Assembly (NCBI GenBank): GCA_963575745.1
Contig: CAUYUJ010003018.1
Location: forward strand, 1 to 64,000
Reading direction: 5' to 3'
From: Prorocentrum cordatum
Taxonomy: Eukaryota > Sar > Dinophyceae > Prorocentrales > Prorocentraceae
Length of the DNA stretch: 64,000 bases
The notes beneath the pieces were generated by a model, which made no database searches, was not told where the DNA came from, and saw only the letters and a list, made by a program, of their open reading frames with translations. Shown here one piece after another: positions 42,541 through 54,377 of this stretch. Each line of letters opens with the position of its first letter. The first letter of the stretch is position 1. The position numbers were made by a program, and so were the translations under genes.

Positions 42541-42818
42541 ATGAACCGGGACAAAATGCCCTTCCTCGAACCCCAGGAATTCGTCGAAGCGCTCCAGCTA
42601 CCGCCTCTGCCCCGCTGGCCCCAGCGAGCCTTCCCCCTTCAACCTCTGCGGCAGGCGTACGAGGCCGCCAAGAGTTGCGACCCCGCCGCCGAGTTCGAGG
42701 CGCAAAACCTCATTTCGGGCACCCGTCTGCGGCCCGCGGACGTGCTCACGGGGGGCGCTGGGGCACGGACTCGCGGCGCTCGCTGTTGGAACCGCCTCTC
42801 CCGACGCGTGCAATGCTG
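42541..42818 (+). CDS. Exon A of a candidate spliced gene, unknown product
   Basis: Begins MNRDKMPFLEPQEFVEAL and continues AYEAAKSCDPAAEFEAQNLI. The frame is open upstream (SQAVAWAVTVHAAVWVVDT), so 42541 may not be the true start. A donor GTTTGG at 42819, after two bases of a codon, matches the phase of exon B. Joined with exons B and D it gives one uninterrupted frame across a 70-base and a 564-base intron. The protein family is not recognised. Later exons would lie beyond 43588. Confidence 0.4.
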
Positions 42819-42888
42819 GTTTGGAGTGCGTGTCCTGCATGTATGAGCGTCAGCCGGCTCACGCATTACGCCCCCCCCCCCACCACAG

Positions 42889-42933
42889 CGACGTTCTGGA
42901 CCGCCAGAACATCTTGTACCAGCCATCAATATG
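42889..42933 (+). CDS. Exon B (45-base microexon) of the candidate spliced gene
   Basis: Preceded by a C-run and CACCACAG (polypyrimidine tract plus AG) and followed by GTGAGT, a consensus donor. It reads DVLDRQNILYQPSI, entering after two codon bases and leaving two bases of the next. Confidence 0.45.
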
Positions 42934-43497
42934 GTGAGTCGACGGCCGACCCCACCCCCGGAAGACACTCAGCCCCCGCACGTTCGCCCAGCGGAGGGGA
43001 TGCTCAGGCGGGGTGTGGCGGCGCCGATGCCTGGCCAGCGCAGCCAGCGTGGAGATGCGGCGGCGGGCGGCCCCCTGTGTCGGGCGTGCTGGCCGAGCAG
43101 GGGCGGGGACTGGGGGCGCCAGCTGCCCCCCCCCCGACTCTCCCCGCAGGCGCGGGGGCCTTCCCCCGCCCGCCCCCCACACAAGCACGCGCGGGGGCCT
43201 GGCGGCTCACGCCCTGCGGCGGTGCTCACCCCGCTGCCGCTTGCCTGCCTGCCTACTTGCTCGTTGCCCTTCCCCCCGTCCTCCTCGTCTCCCTCTTTTC
43301 CATGGGGCCGGAGGCCACGTGTCTGCGGGCGCGGAGTTCAACGGGGTGCCCTGCGACGGCGTTCGCGCCCGTCGCTTTCCTCGTCCCCCTCCTCCTCGAG
43401 TTGTCGCGCCCGAGTTCGGGTCCATGCGTGTTGTTTGCCCTCGTGCGTCTGCCACGCAACAAGAACAGCAATTGGCACACATGCGTTTCCTCCCCAG
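42934..43497 (+). other. Candidate intron between exons B and D
   Basis: Starts GTGAGT and ends TTTCCTCCCCAG. GC-rich, with several open frames. An extra exon near 42973-43094 (reading GMLRRGVAAPMPGQRSQRGD) cannot be excluded. Confidence 0.3.
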
Positions 43498-43588
43498 TTC
43501 TGTCTTCCCATTTTTCCTTGTCGATTTCATGTCGGGTTATATTGCGTACGTGGCCAACAAGGCCATCGGGAACAGCGCGCGGCGCAAC
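43498..43588 (+). CDS. Exon D of the candidate spliced gene
   Basis: Flanked by CCCCAG and GTGAGA. In the phase left by exon B it reads SVFPFFLVDFMSGYIAYVAN followed by KAIGNSARRN. The first ~18 residues are hydrophobic enough for a membrane segment. It ends in phase 0. Confidence 0.4.
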
Positions 43589-43727
43589 GTGAGACGCACA
43601 GCTTAGTACGGCGCCTGGGGGCACAAACGCTGCCGCCGTTCGCCCCCGTCCTGTTCGCTCCTGACCCGGGCCGTGTTTCACGGTTTTAGTGGCAATGCGA
43701 GTTGCCTCGGAGTTCTGTTGGTGTTTT

Positions 43728-44420
43728 CCTCATACGTCGTAGGTTGTAGCGCTGGCAGTGGCAGCCCCAAATGCAGTGACCCACGCTGTGGGCCAGGCTG
43801 GGTTCCCCGAGCTGTCGTCCAGGCTGTAGCGCAAATGTTCGTCGCCCAGGTGGTAGCGCACGGACCGGCAGTCCAGCCTGTGGTTCAGGTTGTTGTCCAA
43901 ACTGTAGTAGCCAAAGCTATGGTCGTCCAGGTTTTCTCCTTCCCTCGTCCTTGTCGTAACGCTGCGCCTGCCAGTCGCAGAACGAGTTGCCTTGCTGCTC
44001 CCAGCCGTGTAATGGGTCGCACTGCTGGTTCCAATCATGGTGGGCGTTGTATTGGTCCCAGGCGCGGTGCGAGTCTCACCTGCCCCAGTCATTGTCTCAG
44101 CCGCTCTGCTCCAGTTCGTGCTGCTCGTACGGCTTGGAGCCGTAGTCGCTCTTGGGCTTTTGCTTGGAGCCGCAGTGCGAGTCGTCGCCTTGATTGATGC
44201 TCCCAGTCTGGTTGCGTACGCGGCTCCCAGTCGTGCCCGTCCCGTTCGCCCTGGTTCCAGTTGTGCGAGTTCCCCGTCGTGCTGTCCCCAGTCCTGCGGT
44301 TCGAGTGTCGCACTGCCTCCGGTGTGGGCTCGTTGTGCCACTCCCAATGGTCGCATTGCTCCCATGCAACTCGACACACCACGAGACCTCAGAAGGATCG
44401 AGCAGCGGGACATCTTGTGT
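43728..44420 (-). pseudogene. Frame-broken Trp/Gln/Asp-rich repeat reading
   Basis: The minus strand shows recurring short units across three frames: HDWNQQ, HGWEQQ, CDWQAQ, HNWNQG, HDWEPR, PDWEHQ and, further along, LDDHSFGYYSLDNNLNHR. At DNA level these are ~24-27-bp tandem units around CAGGCTGTAG/CCCAGTC on the plus strand. Frames switch at least twice, so either a repeat protein gene has decayed or introns are unmarked. I know no family with this unit by eye. Confidence 0.35.
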
Positions 44421-45666
44421 CGGCGGCGGACAGAGTAGGCTGTGCGCCTCACCGCTTGTTTGGCCAGAAGAAGAGCCGATCCCTGACCCTCGACCTTCGA
44501 AAGTGTTTCCAATCCAGCCAAATTCTTCAATCCGTGTCCCGCGAGGCCTTGAGCTTCTCGTAGAGATAGCTGTAGCTGTTGTCGCACGGCCCTGTCTGAG
44601 CGCACGGTTGCTGGCCAGCTGTACACGGCGGCTGACAGGGATCGTGCCCCCCCCAGCAAGCGCGCGAGGGCGTTCGAGTGATTCCGACAAGCGCGCGGGA
44701 GGCCCGCGTGGTCGCATCAGACGAACAGGTTGACACCAACATATGGATTTCGTAAGGCTTTGCAGAACCGCGCGCGCCGACTTTGTGTTTGAAACATTAT
44801 GTCGCGAAACCAATGTTGTTTGGTTTCATGAGTTTTCGGGGACCTCGATTTGAAATCTGAAGGATGCCAGCATGCGCGCGCGACGGCGCGCGCGTGTGTA
44901 TTTCGTTCCAATTTTAGCACGGTATGTTTGAGCGTCGATGAGTGTTGATAAACGAGTGCGCGCACATAAAAACATTCGACAGGGATGATGGGGGGAGCGA
45001 TAAGGGATTTGGCTGGGATGATACGGACTCATCTCTAAGCTGAGCGATGGGGCAATCTTACATGTAAATTGCATGATCCCAGCGGGAACCGAATGTTGGG
45101 GGGGAGCTCCTAAACTCTTCTTAGAAAGGATAATCTATGCGAGGCGGCCACGGGGTGCCGTCGGCGGCAACGGAGCCGCCAGAACAGCGTTCAGGCCCAG
45201 ACGACGGGCGGCGACGAGACGGCGACAGGGTGGCCACTGCGGCAATGGAGCCGCCAGATTGACATCCATGGCCAGTTCCATATTCCAGAAGTAAGAACCC
45301 CTGAATGCCAGCATTGTTTAAAGAATGCTTGTACTATATGTTCGTATCGGACGTGCGCCTCCATCATCAGCAGCATACAGTACTAGTACGTCCGCCAGCG
45401 TCCCACTTGGGTTCCGTTCTGATACAGTCTCGGCGTCTGAGCCACCTCGGCCCGTTTGGCTGCTGAGTGGGCTCAGACGCCGACCAGGCTCATGAGGGTG
45501 TCTGCGGTTTGGTTGGTTCGATTGGGTCGTTCGGCGACGTCGTGGTCGGATGCGATCGGTCGGTTCGGGCCAGTCGGTGAAATCGTGATCACGTTGCGGC
45601 GTATCTGTTCTTCGGTCGGTCTCGGTGCCGCTGCCGGCTCGGTGATCTTTTGTTCGCGCCGCCGCC
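44421..45666. other. Unique spacer
   Basis: No supported gene. 45143-45260 contains two ~40-bp copies of GGTGCCGTCGGCGGCAACGG / GGCCACTGCGGCAATGGAG with GGCGGC..GCCGCC palindromes. A CG-alternating patch lies at ~44873-44895. Confidence 0.3.
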
Positions 45667-45819
45667 ATGGGGCGCGCGCCACCCCTGGAGGCGGTGGACG
45701 TGCTCGACGGGGACAGCCCGCAGGACAACGGCAGCGTGTCGCAGCCCTCGCAGGATGGGGGGCGGGGCCATGCGCGGGGCGCAAGTGCTTCGGGGACAAC
45801 GATAACCGTCGATCGTTGA
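45667..45819 (+). CDS. Possible first exon or small protein
   Basis: An ATG in a strong context (CGCCGCCATGGGG) opens a 50-codon frame: MGRAPPLEAVDVLDGDSPQD, then NGSVSQPSQDGGRG, ending TGA. Codons are G/C-ending and the upstream ~130 bases are free of repeats, like a 5' UTR. Overlapping minus frames exist. Product unknown. Confidence 0.3.
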   Translation: MGRAPPLEAVDVLDGDSPQDNGSVSQPSQDGGRGHARGASASGTTITVDR

Positions 45820-45997
45820 AAGTAGGTGTTTTTGGATCCTCTGATTCCAACCTACTTTAGGCGCCTTCCTACCTCATTGATCGAGTGGGATCCCTGTTAC
45901 TTCATCTTTAGGTGGCGGGCGGAAGCCCAATCTACTTCAACGCCTTCCTACTTCATGCTTCTAACCACTTCTTCCGACCGATTGGTTCATGGCGGAA

Positions 45998-46152
45998 GTC
46001 TGCCCCCGATCGCCCATTCATCGCCGATAGGGGCCCTGTAGCCCGCCCCGCACAGGAACGTGCGGATTCGCAATCAGGTGCTTGCGGCCGATCTATCGGC
46101 GATGCATCATCGATTCAATGTCGAGGTTCCCCCCCCCCTGAGCCAGTGCCAC
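45998..46152. repeat. Dispersed repeat S, copy 3
   Basis: GATCGCCCATTCATCGCCGA, GTGCGGATTCGCAATC, CGATCTATCGGCGATGC, TGTCGAGGTTCCCCC and GAGCCAG in S order. Confidence 0.65.
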
Positions 46153-46236
46153 AGTCCCAGATTCGGAGGCTGGGAAGTCCCCCAGCGTTTGCGAAGTTTT
46201 CTAAGCCTTCCCCGAAGAGATAGGAAGAGACCTCTC

Positions 46237-46289
46237 AGAAGGCGCGAGGGCTTCTGAGAAGTCCCGCCGCCTTTGCGAAGGCCTTCTCC
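46237..46289. repeat. Dispersed repeat R, copy 2
   Basis: Matches 24966-25022 (AGAAGGCGCGAGGGCTTCTG, AGAAGTCCCGCCGC), ~85 bases after S copy 3. Confidence 0.65.
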
Positions 46290-46789
46290 TTCTCACTCCC
46301 CCCCGGGCTCGCCGCCGACACATACCCGGCGCCTCGAGCCAACATCGAGGCGGCTGGTCTGTCACTATTTCTGAGCCTGTGGGGGGGGGCTGGTTTCGGC
46401 CAGCTGTGGGCAGGGTGTCGGGGGGGCCGGGGACCCGCGCAGCGAAGCAGCATCGAGGTGACGGACGTCTGGGGAGAGCCCCCTGCCCTTTCCATAATAA
46501 GTCCGTCTCGTCTTTCCGAACCGTTTGCGGGCAGGCTCCCAGAAGCTACCGTTCTCCGACCCCTTGGAGCAGTGGCATCAACACGACCGTTTTTTTGTCA
46601 TTCTCGTTTTCGACCTCCGTGGGCCCAGGAGGGTAGAATGTCTGGCCGGGCCTGCCCGCCCGGCATCTGAGTTTCGCCTGGTCGAGAGAGCGCATGAGGC
46701 CGTGATGCGTGGCGCTTCGTGTCCCGAGTCCTGGGGGAGCCGTGGCACGTGACACCTCTCCGCGTCGTGTCGCGGGTGTTCTTCTCGTC
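46290..46789. other. Unique spacer
   Basis: No supported gene or repeat. Confidence 0.3.
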
Positions 46790-47290
46790 TTCCTCGTCGT
46801 CCTCCTTCTCTTGGGTCCTTCCTGGGCCTCTTGTGACTCTTGTGGAAGGCGTTCTTGGGTCCCTTGGGCCGCATTGGGCCGTCTTGGGACCTCTTGGACG
46901 GTCTTGGGGCCCTCTCAGGCCGTCTTTGGGCCGTCGAGGGGTCCTCTAAGGCCATCGTAGGCCCCTCCGGAGGCCCTCTTGCGCCAGCTTGGGGCTGTCT
47001 TGGGGCCGTCCTGGGCCGTCTGGGGTCCCTCTTGGCCTGTCTGGAGGCCGTCTTGGAGCGTTAGTTGGCTTTTTGGGGCCTTCTGCGGCCGTCTTGCGGC
47101 CATCTCGGAGGCGTACGTGGCCGTCTGGAGCTGAAGGAGGTCCGAGAAGGTGAAGTTGCCGAAATGTTCAATGAGTTTGGCCTCTTCGAGCCCCACTGGA
47201 GGTCCTCTGGTCGCCCGCTTGGGCTGTCTGAGGGCTTGATGGGCCGTCGTAAAGCCGTCTTGGAGGCATCTTGTGCCATCGGGACGGTAG
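46790..47290. repeat. CTTGG minisatellite array 8
   Basis: Units such as GGGCCGTCTTGGG to ~47055, then sparser. An insert near 47140-47190 resembles the linkers of the other arrays (GAAGTTGCCGAAATG). Confidence 0.75.
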
Positions 47291-48138
47291 AGGTGGCCTT
47301 CCTCTGCCGTTCTGGACGTTCGGGAGCGGGGATCCATACGTTTGTTTGGAGGGATCGTGGCCTCGGCAGCGTGGATCTATAGTTTTTCCGCGAGATCGTG
47401 GCCTGGGGGGCAGGGGAAACACGATTCTATTCAACGATGGGACTTCTTGATTTCTCGCAGCTTCTTTTCGAAAGGTTGTCTTGCTGATTCATGTGCTGAC
47501 GTTTCTGCGTTTGAATCTCAAAGGGTTCCAATTCAATGTTGATCGAAGTCCTCATGCTGGGATCTGCTTCTGAGTTCCCACTCACATCACATCGTCTTAT
47601 TCCAAAACTGGTGCCTCTCTCAAATAGTATTGTATTCCTGTCACATTTCTATTCAAATCCAATACAGACCCTCTGACTCTGGGACCTGTTCCATCCATGT
47701 CGCATCCCTATGATGCCCCCATTTAAATTCAGTTGAAGTCCGCTGAAAGTTGTTGCTGCCTCATTCCGATTGACATCCCAATGGGGACCCGATACAATTT
47801 CATTTGAAATCTATTGATTCACATGTCAGTTCCGTTTCTAGTGGTTCTTCTTGAATGATTCATTCCAATATGATGAGCATCCTTTTGAGTCTGGGGTCAT
47901 GTACATTGAATGTATATTCTATGCGCATTTTGATATAATGAATAAAAAGCATATGTTGATCTTGCCTGCCCCCGTTATATTGAATTATAAGTGGTTTCGT
48001 TTTCAATTTCGGTGAACGTTCTTTGAATTATTTGGCATGCGCATGTCCACTTGAATTATAGTTCGAATCCCGTACACAACCAAATGAATGCGTTTGATTA
48101 TGAGGTCTGACATTCCAATACCTCATTGGCGTGGCGGT
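47291..48138. other. AT-richer unique region
   Basis: Recurring ATTCAA/CATTTGAA words (47528, 47650, 47728, 47799) suggest a decayed repeat. A GTTCGAATC at 48063 resembles a tRNA B box, but no tRNA folds around it. No gene. Confidence 0.35.
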
Positions 48139-48362
48139 TTTCCCCCCCCCCCCCCCCCCTCCCCCCCCCCCCCCCTCTCTCTCTCCCCCCCCCCCCTTTC
48201 CCCCCCCCCCCCCCCCCCCCCCCTCCCACCCCCCCCTTCCCCCCCCCCCCCCCCCCCCCCCCCCTCCCCCCCCCCCCCCCCCCTCCCCCCCTCCCCTCTT
48301 CTCCCCCCCCTCCCCCCTCTTCCTCCCTCCCCTCCCTCTTCTTCCCCCCCCCCCCCCCCCCC
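48139..48362 (+). repeat. Poly-C tract
   Basis: About 220 bases of almost pure C with scattered T. Poly-Pro or poly-Gly frames are artefacts, and the length may be unreliable in an assembly. Confidence 0.9.
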
Positions 48363-48489
48363 TGCGGTCCTGTTTTTCTTGCCCATCCCCTTCTCTGCCA
48401 TCCCCTCACCGCCACTACGATCACGGATACGCCTTCCATACATCACACCCTAACATGCCGACGAAAATTACGATCACGAGCGTTACCAT

Positions 48490-48512
48490 TACAACTACTA
48501 CTTTAGTAGTAT

Positions 48513-48572
<60 letters not shown>

Positions 48573-48626
48573 AACTACGACCACTACCACTACTACTACT
48601 ACTACTGCTACTACTACTAGTTCCAT

Positions 48627-48657
<31 letters not shown>

Positions 48658-48729
48658 GCTGCCACTACTACTGCTACTACGACCATCACTATTATTAATA
48701 CTACTACTTAATCTACTGCCACTATTAAG

Positions 48730-48761
<32 letters not shown>

Positions 48762-48793
48762 CTGCTACTACTACCTGCTACTACTACTACTAT

Positions 48794-48870
<77 letters not shown>

Positions 48871-48875
48871 GTACT

Positions 48876-48907
<32 letters not shown>

Positions 48908-48929
48908 GACGACTACTACTACTACTACG

Positions 48930-48966
<37 letters not shown>
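48490..48966 (+). repeat. (ACT)n / (TAC)n trinucleotide tract
   Basis: Nearly 480 bases of TACTACTAC with a few variants (GACGACGACTAC near 48893). Confidence 0.95.
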
Positions 48967-49049
48967 GGGTTACCCTAGAACTGTGCTTCCCCCGTGTATC
49001 CGTTGGAAGAGAGGAGGGGAGGGTCGTGGGGATTCTGGGCGGCCGAGCC

Positions 49050-49950
49050 GCCGCATACGTCAACCATACCACTACCATGAGAACACCATATCACTACCGA
49101 AGGAATCCGGACCGTTGCCATACGAAAGCCATACCATCATCATGAGCAAGCCCTACCAGTACACCATTCCCCATATCATAATATAACCATACAGCTACCG
49201 TAATAACGCCGTACCACAACCATCAGAACGCCATACCAGTACCAGAAGAAAGCCATATAATTATCATGAGGAGACCATACCACTACCATAAGAAAGCTGT
49301 ACCAGTACCATAAGACAAACAGACCATTACCACAAGGTAACCGTGCCAATACCATAAGGTAGCCATACCAGCACCATGCGAAAACCACACCATTACCATA
49401 ACCATCCCACGACCATCAGAAAGCCACATCATTGCCAGAAGAAACCAGACCAATACCATAGGACAGCTTTACCAGTACCAGGCGGAAGCCATATCATTAC
49501 CATACGGAAACCGTACCATTGCCATCAAGAAACCATACCACTGCCGTAAGGAAGCCATACTATTACCATTATACAGACAACAAACCATTATTGCAAGGAA
49601 ACCGTAGCATCGCCATAAGAACACCACGCCATTACCACAAGAAAACCATACGTACCATTACCATAGGAGTGCCTGTGCCATCAGAAAAATATCACCATCA
49701 CCATCAGAAAACCATGCCATTATCAGACGGAAGCCATACCATTCCCATAAGAAAACCATACCACTACCATACGACAACCAAACCAATACCAGAAGAAAAC
49801 CACACGATGTCCATTGGGCAACCATACCACTACCATAAACAAGCCACACCGCGACCGTAAGGAAGCCATGCCAGCACCGTAAGAACACTACTACCAAAAG
49901 GCATCCGTACCAGTACCATAAGAAAGCCGGACCAGTACCATGCGGAGCCA
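49050..49950 (+). repeat. 11-bp array, CATACCATTAC type
   Basis: Tandem ~11-bp units of two alternating kinds, CATACCATTAC and CATAAGAAAGC, few with CG. Leads directly into the CATACG array. Confidence 0.85.
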
Positions 49951-51944
49951 GAAGTTCATTAGGTGAAAACCCTGAGATTGTCATACACAAGCCATACGAA
50001 TAACATAGGAACGCCGTACGATTATCATATGAGAACAATACGATTCTCACAAGTTGATCATATGCAAGCTGTACGTTTATCATATGAGTACCATACGCTT
50101 ATCATAGGGCATCCAAGCCGTTACTATACGAGACCATGAGGTTATCAAGTGAAAACCAAACGCTTTTCATGCGAAATCCGTGCGTTTGCTCTGTGAAATT
50201 CATTTGGTTATAATATGACACCCTATGGTTCCCATACGAAGCCCATGCGAATCTCATATGACAACCATAAGGTTCGCATGGGAACACCATGCGGCGACCA
50301 TTAGACTTCCATACCATTACCATACACCCACCGCACGGTTAGCATAGGCAAACCTTGCGACTTGCATATGGGCACGTACGATTGCCATGTGAAAGCCATG
50401 CGGTTTTCAATGGCAACCATACGGCTACCAGGTGACAGCCATACGGTTATCATAAGAGGTCATCCGATTCTCATGTTGACGCCATGCGATTGCCATATTC
50501 AACATGCGGTCACAATCTGAAAGCCATACGAACATCAAAATACAACCATACGGCTAGCAAAGGAAAACAACCCACTACCATGCGAAGCCATAAGATTACA
50601 ACACGGCGCCATGCGATTGCCATACAAACCAGCATACGACTACCAGATGCAAAAACCATCGGGCTAGCATGGGAAACCATACCACTACCCTACAAAAAGC
50701 CAGGCGGCTATCATGTGACAGCGGTACGATTATCCTATGATACCCATGCTGTCATGAATTGAGAACCATACGACTACCGTGCGAGAGCCATGCGGCTATC
50801 GTATGAAAGCCGTACGAATGTCGTGCGGCAGCCGTACGACTCCCACATGACAGCCGTACGATTGCCATACGAGGGTCACACACTCATCAAATGTCCACCA
50901 TACGGTTACCATGCGAAACACATCCGGTTCCCATGCGGAGCCCATGCAGCTCTGGTGTGAACGCTATGCGGTTAGCATATGAGAACCAAGCGAATCCCAC
51001 ACAGAGGCTTCCCACTTACCATATGTTGGTCATACGGATGTCGTATGCAATCATACGGTTGCCGTATGATAGCCATGCGACCACCATATGAATACTTTAC
51101 GCTGGTCATGCGAGAACTCTACGGTTGTCAGACAAAACCATGTAAATATCAAATGGAACCCATACGGATATCGTATGGCAAGCATACGAATACCATGCGG
51201 CATTCATGCGGTTATCATCTGAAAACCAAGCGGTCACCATACGACAACCGTACGGTCATCGTATTGAACGTGTACGATTATCCGACAAACCACACGATAT
51301 GTTTATGCACCCATACAATCACCAGAGGAACACCATGCAACCATCACATGGCAACCGTACGGTTATCATAGGACACCCGTACGATGACAACACGAAAACC
51401 ATACGATTACCATGTGCGAACCATACGACTACCATAAGACAGCCATGCGATTAGCACGTGTTTACCATGCGGTTTTCATATGGTTACCATACGATTCCCA
51501 CACGATTGTCATTTGAAAAGAATGCGGTCATCTATGATAACCGTGAGCGTGCCATTTGGAATCATACAGCCGCCATATGAACGCCGCGCGAACATCACGC
51601 AACGCCTGACGATTGTCATATGGAACCCATGCGAATACACAGTGAAAACCATATGATTGCGATATGAAAGCCCTACGGTTACCAATGGACGAACTTGATG
51701 CGAAAACCATACGACCATCATACGAAAACCACTCGAAAGCAATGCGGTAGCTATCTGAATTTTGCTGCTGTTGCAAGAAAGCCACACGATTGCCGAATGA
51801 CAACTATGCGAGCCCCACGTGAAACCCATCCGAATACATGACCAATATATGACTGTCCCATGCAATCCATACGGTTGCCATTTTAAAACCATCGGCTACC
51901 ACGCGGCAGCCATCGGATTTCCAATCGGATGGCCAAACGATTGC

Positions 51945-51985
<41 letters not shown>

Positions 51986-52940
51986 CCGTACGAAAACCAT
52001 ATAACAACCATTTGAACACGTTGGGCGAACCATACGATTACCATTTTAAAACAGTACGGCCACAATATATAGAACCACATGGTCAGCATATGGACACCAT
52101 TCGAATTTCGCACGGCAACCATGCACTTTCCACGTGACAGCCACACTCTTGGGATGTGAAAACAATGCGGTGACCATGCGATACCACCATATTGGTACCA
52201 TGCCAAAATAATTACTACCGTTCGAAATGCATACGCTTGTCAATTGAAGGGCATTCCACCATCATATGAATACCACGCGCCCCACATATGAAAACCGCAC
52301 GGCTACAATCTGACACGTATACGATTATCGGATGACGGACCATACGGCTATCGTGCTAGAAGCGTGTGGTTCCCATGCTTAAATCATGCGGCTACCGCGC
52401 GAAAGCCATGCGACTGCAATGCGCAAGCCATGCGGCCATCATGTGCATACCATACTATTATCCGGTCAAAACCATACTGTTGTCATATGAAAGACGTGCG
52501 ATTACCATGCGAAAACGTTTCGATTGTCATGCGAAAACAATGCGGCGGTCGTAAGCAAACCATGCGTGTAGTACATGGAAGCCGTACGATTATCATCCCA
52601 CATGAAGACCATACAAGCCAATAAGAAACAATACGACTTCCATGAGAAAGCCTTGCGGACCTCACATGAACGCCCATGCGAGCACCACGCGAAAGCCAAA
52701 CGAATAGTATATGGAAACCATACGATTAGCGCCTGAACCCATACGACTATCATATACCATGATGGTCATACGCAAGAAACATATTACACGAATTCCTGAG
52801 GCTTACCACAAGGGTACCATACGGCTTCCATGTGAAAGCCACAAGGCCATAAAGAAACCACACGGCTTTCATGCGACACACATGCGACCATCACATGCAA
52901 GCCACGCGGATATAATGTAATAGCCATACGACATGGCATG
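49951..52940 (+). repeat. 11-bp array, CATACGRTTAC type
   Basis: Long tandem array. Near 51200 successive 11-mers read CATGCGGCATT, CATGCGGTTAT, CATCTGAAAAC, CAAGCGGTCAC, CATACGACAAC. Most units contain a CG. A (TA)n of ~28 bp interrupts at ~51949-51976. Confidence 0.9.
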
Positions 52941-53487
52941 GTAAACGCATGCGGTAATTATTTTCAATATCAAAAAATGCGTTTACCAAGCGAAAGCACT
53001 ACGATCCTCAAATGGAAACATCGGATAACCATATGCAGACCAGGCGACACCATATGAAAGCCAGTTACCCTGTGAGAACCGCACGCTTATCATGTGACAC
53101 CCGAGTGATTCTCATTAACCTGACGAGTTCCATTCGAAACCACATGGCCGAAACATGAAACCCACGCGGTATTTGGAAACTCATATTTTCTGCATTATGG
53201 AACCATAGCGTTTATCAAATGAAACCATGTTGTTACACTTATAGACCAGGAATCCCTACTGCTTCCTCGGTTCCTCAGGAGTCCCTTCAAGGTCCTCGGA
53301 TCCCTCGGAACCCCCAAAGAGTTTTCGCGCAACCTCAGGAATCTTCGGGGAACGCCAGATCCCCAGGAATCCCTCAAGAGTCTTCGGATCCAAAGGAATT
53401 CGTAGGAATTCCGACAGAATGCTCCGGAATCCTTAAGTAATGTTTGGGGATCCTTAGGGGACCGTCGGATGACGGGAAGCGCTTATT
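52941..53487. other. Decaying end of the array and unique DNA
   Basis: CATACG-like words fade by ~53230. 53260-53440 has short GGAATCC/AGGAATCCCT words repeated at irregular spacing. CGGATGACGGGAAGCG at 53467 recurs at ~53883. Confidence 0.45.
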
Positions 53488-53670
53488 TTGTTTTTTTTTT
53501 TTGTTTTTCTTTGTTTTTTTTTCTTTGTTTTTTTTTTTTTTTTTTTTTCATTTTGTTGTTTTTTTGTTTTTTTTTTTTTTTGTCCTTTTTTTTTCTTTTT
53601 TTTGATTTTTTTTTCTTTTTTTTTTTTCTTTTTTTTTTTCTGGTTTTTTCTTTTTTTTATTTTTTTTCCC
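53488..53670 (+). repeat. T-rich tract 5
   Basis: Plus-strand T runs with scattered G and C. Confidence 0.9.
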
Positions 53671-54030
53671 GGCGCGCACCGTTGGGTTTGGTCTGGGCGC
53701 CTTCTTAATTTTCTCGAAAATAAGAGGTACGGATGCATTGCGAGGTCGGCTGGCGGATGACGGTAAGCGGTTCTTCGAGGAACGAGAAGCGAGCTTCTGG
53801 ACTTTTTGTGTCTGAATCCTCCTCATATCAGTAGAGATCTCTTAACTATAGGGGCGTGGCGGTTGCATGGTGCAGAGGCTTAGCGGATGACGGGAAGCGC
53901 GCTTAGACTCGAAGAGTCGCGCGATGGACGTTGCTGCAGACCCGGAGGGAAATATTTCTCAACTGGGGGGAGTGCAGAGGGGGGAAGGGCTCGGGGTTGC
54001 TCCTTTATCAGCCCCTGGCGGATTCCCCAG
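53671..54030. other. Unique spacer
   Basis: Two copies of GCGGATGACGG (53754, 53883). No gene. Confidence 0.35.
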
Positions 54031-54377
54031 AATGGCCATTTCGCCTGAGACATCCTCACAAAATGGAGATGTTGGAGGTCGTATCTTAAGACGTCTTTTG
54101 CTAAGCATGGGCGTTTCGCTCGGGACATCCTCCAAAAATCGGGATCTCGAAATCGCTCGCCTAGTTTTCGGAACCTCGAAAATTGGCGTTTCGCCTGAGA
54201 CATCCTAGAAAAAATGGGATGCCGACAGAGCTCTTGCAAGGCATCTTTTCGGAGCGATCTCGGATGACCCCCAAGATGGCCCAAGAAGCGAAAGTATTGA
54301 AAAACCCATTTGTTTTAAACACTTTCGTTGAAAAATTAGCATTTCGCTCGAGACATCCTCCAACAAGTTTTGAACTC
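54031..54377 (+). repeat. ACATCCTC motif array, block 0
   Basis: Four occurrences of the ~26-bp motif TTTCGCTNGNGACATCCTC plus an A-rich tail (54044, 54124, 54195, 54347), the first three 71-80 bp apart. Confidence 0.75.

Noticed and set aside
48000-48085. Possible tRNA around GTTCGAATC
   Set aside because: No A box at the right distance and no cloverleaf pairing.
48131-48871. 246-codon Pro- then Leu/Tyr-rich frame
   Set aside because: Translation of poly-C followed by (ACT)n.
48965-48985. Telomere-like AGGGTTACCCT
   Set aside because: A single short palindrome, not an array of telomeric repeats.
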